Of a DNA stretch of 64,000 bases, positions 57,290-64,000 are shown piece after piece. Within the stretch, counting starts at the first letter, position 1, and every line of letters starts with the position of its first letter. The translations under genes and the position numbers were made by a program. The notes under the pieces were generated by a model. The model saw nothing but the letters and a program-made list of their open reading frames with translations, did no database searches and was not told the DNA's origin. This stretch comes from Casuarius casuarius (Eukaryota > Chordata > Aves > Casuariiformes > Casuariidae). The stretch lies in contig PTFA01000011.1 of NCBI GenBank assembly GCA_003342895.1, positions 5,387,784-5,451,783 on the forward strand, in the 5' to 3' direction.

Positions 57290-60200
57290 CTATCAGGATC
57301 CTAATTACACGTCTAGCATATAATCTTAGCCAATTCTAAAGCTGCATGACTGTTTTCATTTTAAGATCTTGTGTTCATTGACTATAACACTGCCAGGCTT
57401 TTCTCACTTACTATGAAATTTTCCAAGCTGCCTGTGTCTGCTTTGGACTGTTTTTTGGTGACAAATGAGTTTAGCTGTTTCTAGGGACAGGATGAGAGTT
57501 CCTTACTGTTGCATTGAGGAGCTCTAACATTCNTTTGCTCTGCGGAAGAAGTCTGGCAAAGTGGTGCTAGTAGCACATGGTATGGAGTGGGACAAGAGAG
57601 TTGGTCACCCTCACGTCATGGATATTCCCGTGTTGTTCCCAAGAAAAAAAAGACTCATAGCCAGGCAAGTTTGAAATATCTGAAAATCTCAGTTTGCATA
57701 TGCTCAGTGAGCTGTTGTTAAGGGCAGGCAGAGAAACAGACAGGTGGGGAGGGAAAAGAAGACAGCAGCAGAGCTAGGAAGCACAGAAAGCCTTTAGAGC
57801 AGATAGCAGTTGTGTAGCAGTGCAAGACAGTGGCAGGAGACTAATAGCATATTCTAACACAACAAAGAACCACAGAAGCATATCAAGGGTCCCCTAGTAC
57901 TTCCCCTTAAAACCTCCTTCACAGATACTAGTGAGAAAGAGGAGACCAGAGAGGAGAATCATGAAAGGACCTACTGGGTGAACCACTGTGATGGAGGGGT
58001 GATTGAGATCGTGTTTTATGGCCAGATGCACTTTTTCCTTGACTGACAGACTAAGGGATGTAGAAGCTCGCAGCACGGCCAAAGGCAGCATGGCCAAAGG
58101 CAGCTGTACTCAAAGCTGTTGGAGAGTAACCTTTGGAAAATAATCATGGGAGGAAAGGGTCCTGTTTAGTACTTGAAAAACAGAAGATCCAAGAGGCACT
58201 GCAAGATTTTGTGGACAAATTGAATAAATAAATATACATATAAGTGAGACTGACTGAATCAATAGAAGAACTGCCTGCAGATCTGAGATCAGCTGGCCCC
58301 TGCTGCTGGTGTGGAAACAACCTTTTGGAGTCCTGACTCACATCAAGGAAGAACCAACTGAAAAAAGAGACACAATCACAGACCCATGCATCAGCAGCGT
58401 TTAAATAGTTAGCAGGGGTATAAGCCCACAGCATGACCTGTCCAGTCAGAAGCAGCTCAGGCTTGCAAAGAAAGTCAGCTTCACTGATGTTCTTCATATC
58501 AGGCAAATGGAGGCATCCAGCAGTAACATATTAAGGATGGTTTTAGAGGACCCAGATCCAAAGAAGGGCAATATAGGCTTCTCTGCTAGTCCAAGAAATG
58601 GCTCAGCAGTGAAAATTTCCTGTTTTTTTCTCCAGCTTCTTACAGAACTTGCCCCTCTAGCTGCCTCCCAAAAGCCATCCTGCAGCCACTGTCATAGCAA
58701 TGCCACAACACCCAACTCCCTGAACTACAGAACAGTTTTACAGACCAAAAGCAGTGTACCTAAAACCACTGTACAACATCCTAGAAAAAAAGGCAGGTGG
58801 CTTGCCTGGGTGGGGGGAATCCTCCTCTGCTCTGCATGAGTGCCTGCTTGTCAGCATGCTTGGGGAATCCCCATGCCTACCAACCCATTCCCTCAAGGTA
58901 TGAGCGCATCATGCTTCANACTCAGAGCTCCAGACACAGAGAGACTGTGAGTTCCTGAAAAGGACTGGGGGCCAGCTCTAGTGCCATCCTTTCTGGGCTC
59001 TGAACTTCTGTCCGGTGAGCTCTCATCAGGAGCCCACTTATGGTGAACATTGTCAGGAAGAAGGTCTGGTCCCTGCATCGAGAGCCTTGGAAATTAGCCA
59101 CTGAAAAGGTTTTCCCACCTTCAACGAGCAAAATAAGCACTTTGTCCTGTGCTAACAAAAATTGTGATGCAGGGACCAGCCTTGGCAGCACACTGGACTG
59201 CAGTGGAGAACTAACTACTGCCTGGGAGAATGTAGCAGCTCCTATCAACAGCTAACTAGCTCTATCTAAGCTATTCATAGCACTAGAAACCAAGCCTCTG
59301 AAAGAGGCAGGCAACAAAGCAGTCCTTTTTCTACTTCATTTTACTCAGTACCCCAGAAGACATCCTAGGATGTCCTCGCATGCACAGACACCTGCATCTC
59401 TCTAAGAAAACCTGCTGAAGACGCAGGTGCCACCACATGAGATCAAATGGCAAAGAGCTTGCCTAAATATGCTTAAATTCAGGGACAAGATTNTCTTTTA
59501 ACTCCCATCCTTGCAATCAAAACTGGTGGCCTGTTGGCAAGAGCACCCAGCATGCATACATTGTTGCATAGGCTTTAATTATACAATCCATTATTTTACT
59601 TTCCATTAACGGTTAATATGGGGAGAGGGATTGATTACATAAGCTACTAATTTTATGCTAAAACTATATATCCAACCAAATCAAATAAAGTGGTTTCTCT
59701 ATTCTATCTTAAATCACAGTTTTTCAATTGCTAATTTCTGCCACTTCTTTTCTCTATTGTGCTAATTTCCCCCAAAGAAGCTAGTTCTTTGGAAATGAAA
59801 ACAGGTTATTGGACTGGGACTCACCATTAGCAATATTACAGTTACAATCTTTCCAATATTAAGGCTATTAAACAGACTCAAGTAGACTGAAATAGCTCCA
59901 GAAGAACCTAACCGTCTACCAACAGTAGACTAAAGTACATTCTGAAAGAATCATCTGTGTTTTACTTTGTATGAGATAGCATTACAACAATACAGGAAAA
60001 AGAAACTGTAAGAATGGCATCAATTTGNGAGATGTATATGCACAATATGCGCCTTTGCAATTCTTTAAATTCAAAACACATGAGGTCAGAGCCCCTTAGA
60101 GTAGAATGGTCTACAATGATCTATGGCAGTTTTTAACACCATAGCACTATATTACCGTCTGACTTTCAGTCCCAAACTTGACTCAGTGTTGTAACTTTGA

Positions 60201-62590
60201 TTGCTCATACCAGTGGTTCAACTGTCGCTTTTTGATAGAATGNTAGTGTTTTATTGTCATTACTGTTCTGTAGCAAGAAACGCACAGGTTCAAAAGAGAG
60301 TGAAATGGCATTATGAGGAGCCATTATCTCAGAATCTGTTTCAAATTTGTACACAGCACTGTTTTGATACCCTGTTCTGACTGATGCTATAATACTTACC
60401 GTACAATTTTATTCACAGATATTGCCAAAGGACAACGTTCCACCACACTGACTACTGTATTTCTCTGGAAATAACCTTCTGATTTCAGTGGGACTTGATG
60501 CTGCATAAGATGTCATTCAATATGAATAAAGGTGTCAAAATATGGCCCAGAGTTATTATCCATAGAATCTAAACCTCAGTAAAGGAATGAGATACTCAGA
60601 TTAATGGCTAAAGTCTGGGATGACATTNCTATCTTAACCCATGCTGTTTGGTNGAAAGTTAGTGATAACACNTGCATAGTATGTCATCAGACACTGAAAT
60701 ACAGTTACAATAGTATGAAATTTCAGAATAAATATCCACCTTCACTCTCTTTTATTCCCGTTGTGGATCTAAGTCAGTGTCTTAAAATATTGCTTAATAT
60801 AATTTTAGAGATTTAATAACAATATATTGACGAAGAGAAGACAAATGTCAGTTGTCTCCCCAGCTTGTTCTCTGTGGCATAAGTTTGTTTGAAAATGCTT
60901 TTTCTTCTTAGGCTTACATCAGAAAACATCCTCTCAATTATCTTGGTAGCAATCAAAGAGCTTTCCCCAGTTAATGGGAGGTCTTTAATAATATCTAACA
61001 ACATGTTCTAGAAAGTATTTTGGGATACCTTGAATATAACAAGCATTACATCAGACTGGATTCTGTTTTTATTCTATATCATTTTCCACACCAACTGAAT
61101 TGATAATAGCAGCAAAATCTATCTCACATATGCAGAACATGAAATATGTTTGAACAATAAAGGCTAATTAAGATATTATGCAACTTTGAATCTTATATGG
61201 ACCATAAAACAAGAATGTATTTTACTGGTTGCATAAAGCCCTCCTGCACTACAAAGTTCCACTCATATTTCTGAATATAACCATAGAAAAGAGAATGAAA
61301 TTAGTTACAATTTCTTTGGTACTTCAGAATCTTTCACCATTGTCTCAGCAATACTACATACTACTTACTATGGCACAAACAAATATAGCAGAAATGTTGG
61401 TCATGTCCTCAGCTCAGCAGTCTGGGATTCTCATTCTATAGTACTATTGACTATGATTTTTTACAAATAAAAGGCCACACCAACCCAGTGCCAAATTTTG
61501 TATTCACAAATTCAGGTTTGGTCCCAAGTTCTCTCCTAAGTGAGCAGAGACAGTAAGACTTCCACTTAAGAATGAGATTCACAACAGCCCAAATGATCTG
61601 CCATGAAGCCCCTAAAAGAGATGTGCTTTTGAAATGTCTTTGACTCAGGACAACAGCCTGTATGAGACTAGGATGTATATCCAGAAAATGTATTATTTCA
61701 TTTAGGTGTAAAGTGAATTTTTGAGGATAACTGGCTTTAGGATAGTCAAGGACATGGCACGCCACCCCTACCCTACAGTTACATAGCTGCCTAGAGATGT
61801 TTATCTAAGATTAAAAGTACAATTCTTGATCTTCCTTAACCAGAGGGAATTTAAGTCTGTAGCCCTGACCTTCCTGTATGATGTTCTAATCACATAGGTA
61901 TCCACCAGGCTGAGGCTGAGGAACACTTACTGTAAAAAAATGCAGGATTTGTAGGATCAAAGATAGAAAAGAGGGAAACAAAGAGTGTAATTCCACTCAC
62001 CAGTAAAAAGGATGCTCATCTAATAGGAAGGTGGTGTAGGTTTGAACTTTTCAATATTGAAAAGAAGACATTGAATCCAAGTCTTCCATTTCCCAGAGGG
62101 GACCTCAAGTTATCAATCTCTACAAAGATTAGAGAAAGGCATCACCTCCTCTGGTTGCAGTTTTGATGGAAGTGCTCATCACTGCTGTGACTGCAAAGGC
62201 AAAACACTGAATTTACCCAGCAGAGTAGACTTCTCAGAGCATACAAAATGATCTTAAGGCGTGATATTGTTGCCATCAGCTCAGACAAGATAGCTGTGCT
62301 GCTGGGTACACACATCAGCAGAACTTAAGCAACTTAGTTGGTAAAAGTTTAGGTGTCAAGAGGATCTCACACACTGAAATGGACAATAGGGGATTTATGG
62401 ATCAGATTATAGATTGCAGGTGTTTTTCTTACATTGTGCTTGAGACTGGTCAGCAGCGTGCTCATCTTACAGGTGTCGCAAAGCCAAACATGTTTAAAAA
62501 GAAAAAAGTGAAGAATCTAAGAGAGAAAAAGTAAAACAAGAGTTCAGCCTGGAGGAAATTCACATTTTGGCTCCTCTTCTCATGCCAAAA
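57290..62590. other. Non-coding stretch (possibly intron of the minus-strand candidate gene)
   Basis: No further coding exon is recognised upstream of the candidate terminal exon. ORFs such as 58144-58506 minus (120 codons), 58922-59248 minus (108 codons) and 61451-61765 minus (104 codons) have no family motif and no good flanking splice pair. 59580-59640 is an AT-rich, TAAT-containing segment (TTAATTATACAATCCATT) that could be conserved non-coding DNA. Confidence 0.4.
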
Positions 62591-62596
62591 CTTTAT

Positions 62597-62665
62597 CACA
62601 GTGGTGTAACTCATGCAAATTCACTGGGATATCTCCTCTTTACACTGTCTTAAATTGGGGTAGAA
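62597..62665. repeat. Old interspersed-repeat relic with GTGTAA/TTTACAC arms
   Basis: CAGTGGTGTAACTCATGCAA, TTCACTGGGATATCTCCTCT and TTTACACTGTCTTAAATTGG resemble the order GTGTAACTCCATTGACTTC ... CTCCTGATTTACAC of an ancient repeat seen widely in sauropsids. This is pattern recall, not a database match. Confidence 0.4.
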
Positions 62666-62771
62666 CTGCTTCTACGATCCATAAGGTCATCTCTCTTTAA
62701 ATGTGTCAGAATATACACCCCAGTGAACCCAACTGTATTTTAACAAAGATTTGTTTTATATATCTATCTCT

Positions 62772-62820
62772 GTGCATGAGCGCATGCACATGTGCACGAA
62801 CACAAACACACACACACACA
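62772..62820 (+). repeat. Alternating purine-pyrimidine tract ending in (CA)n
   Basis: GTGCATGAGCGCATGCACAT followed by GTGCACG and a (CA)n run of about ten units. It has Z-DNA-forming potential. Confidence 0.9.
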
Positions 62821-63457
62821 GCTAAAACTGAAACTCTGTAAGCAAATAGGTATATCTAGTAAACAGATGTGTTAGCAATTAAATTGCAAACTCTACTGAT
62901 AGATAAATGTCCTCCATAAATACAAAATGTATGCAAGTCCATAAAAAGAGTTTAATTCCTGCTAAGCTATCTTTGGATAGGGATCTGAATGCAATATGCT
63001 GAGTGTTTTTTGATGTCGACAACAAACAATTGCCATTGCTCTCCAAATGAACCTCGTGGGGAAAAGAAAAAGATGCTTAAAAGTTGCAGATTTCAGCTAC
63101 ATCTGGTATGATCTATAAAGACCAAGGTGTATTGACAACTCAATACTCTTAATTTGGTGGGAAAGTAACACAAGGCAGTCGTCACTGACTTTTGCTATAA
63201 TTCATTAGTCACAGTAGGTGCAAAAGGGGAATATTTTGGATATCTGTGAGCAATCTTGATCCACAGTCCAACTAGCTGGGATTGTTGTTTTGTTAGGGTA
63301 TATTTCAAGGGTTCAGCAGTTTTTTTGTTTGTGGGGTTTGTTTTTTTGATTAAATGACTGATTGACAAGATAGACTAATTCATACAGCTGAGATTCCGAA
63401 TGAGCTTTTGATGTGCAGAACATGATCATNAAGCTCTTTGAGGTCTTGTTTTAAAAG
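62821..63457. other. Non-coding stretch, nothing supported
   Basis: AT-rich with a T/G-rich tract at 63320-63350. No ORF, repeat family or RNA gene is recognised. Confidence 0.5.
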
Positions 63458-63628
63458 TCATTCTTTAACTGTTCCTTGAATGGCACTCTGTGAGGGATTA
63501 TGGAAGAAAATCATTATAAGGTTGCACATCAGGCAAGATACTTTCTGCCCCTTCTCTTTGATATAGACATACACTGCCAAACAAATCAAAGATAACACTT
63601 GGGAGCTGCACGTTGCTGTGATGGATCT
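63458..63628 (-). other. ORF behind a strong acceptor, minus strand
   Basis: On the minus strand a long pyrimidine tract (TTTTTCTCTCTTCCTCTCCAG) precedes 56 codons and a TGA in phase 0. The translation (RSITATCSSQVLSLICLAVY...) has a hydrophobic patch then basic and cysteine residues. A second frame is also open for about 42 codons. There is no recognised family and no poly(A) signal close to the stop. It lies about 6.2 kb upstream, in the minus-strand sense, of the candidate terminal exon, but it ends in a stop so it could not simply join to it in this frame. Confidence 0.17.
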
Positions 63629-63629
63629 C

Positions 63630-64000
63630 TGGAGAGGAAGAGAGAAAAATGAAGTTAAGAAAAAAAGGGGATGAGAAACAGAAGGAACCAAAAAAAGTTT
63701 CATCAAATGTTGGTTCTGCTGTCAGTCAAGTGAAAGAGAAGAGGCAATTTGATCTATTGCAAGCTTAGAGCCAAGGATGAACAAATAGAAGTTATCCCAC
63801 TGACAGAAACAACATACACACATTAATTTTGATTCACCAATTGTTTGTGTTTTATTGNTTTTTACAGATTAGATTTCTCCCTGTTCTGGTGATAAGCCAA
63901 AGTACCACCATAGGTTCTTGATCATATGTAATGCATACATTTCATGATACCATACTGTGTCCTGAAATTGATAAGACTGAGAAATGAGAAGCAAATATGG
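63630..64000. other. Non-coding window edge
   Basis: Purine-rich then AT-rich DNA. Nothing recognised up to the window end. Confidence 0.5.

Overview
The window looks like AT-rich, gene-poor nuclear DNA from a bird. A related sauropsid, such as a crocodilian or turtle, cannot be excluded. The main evidence is four CR1 LINE fragments on both strands. One (44616-44885, minus) ends in the ATTCTGTG-type octamers that mark a CR1 3' end. There are also short palindromic pieces that resemble old interspersed repeats of birds, turtles and crocodilians. There are no operons, long ORFs, CRISPR arrays or other microbial features. Single N bases occur about once per kilobase.

Layout. 1-4.9 kb: non-coding, with two splice-bounded exon-like segments on the minus strand (1663-1723 and 4205-4254), a GC-rich patch and a weak CTCF-like site. 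4.9-5.4 kb: an old plus-strand CR1. 5.4-15.8 kb: no supported gene, with repeat relics at about 9.1 and 14.2 kb and a small duplication at 12.5 kb. 15.8-16.55 kb: an LTR-like segment, then AT-rich DNA. 19.7-20.2 kb: a cluster of palindromes and short tandem duplications, one carrying two TAATTA homeodomain cores. 24-27.6 kb: a CA/TG repeat, a GGGGA array with quadruplex potential, a full consensus CTCF core and a small CpG-dense patch. 30.65-31.07 kb: a well-preserved CR1 3' part. 38.16-38.27 kb: a plus-strand exon-like segment with near-consensus splice sites. 38.9-39.0 kb: a CpG-dense, octamer-like block. 41.3-41.7 kb: a cysteine-rich reading frame split by one TGA. 43.4-44.9 kb: two minus-strand CR1 pieces. 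51.4-51.6 kb: a second CpG-dense block in AT-rich DNA. 56.6-57.2 kb: the best gene candidate, a minus-strand terminal exon with branch point, acceptor, 53 complete codons ending in a hydrophobic C-terminal tail, stop codon and a UTR-like AT-rich tail with poly(A) signals. 63.46-63.63 kb: a minus-strand ORF behind a strong acceptor.

I could not assign any coding segment to a known gene. The simplest reading is intergenic or deep intronic DNA holding the 3' end of one minus-strand gene and scattered candidate regulatory elements. All exon calls rest on splice-site and frame logic, not homology. I found no convincing new biological system. The items most worth checking are the terminal exon at 57 kb, the phase-1/1 exon candidate at 38.2 kb, the CTCF plus CpG patch at 26.7-27.3 kb, and the two CpG-dense blocks at 38.9 and 51.4 kb.
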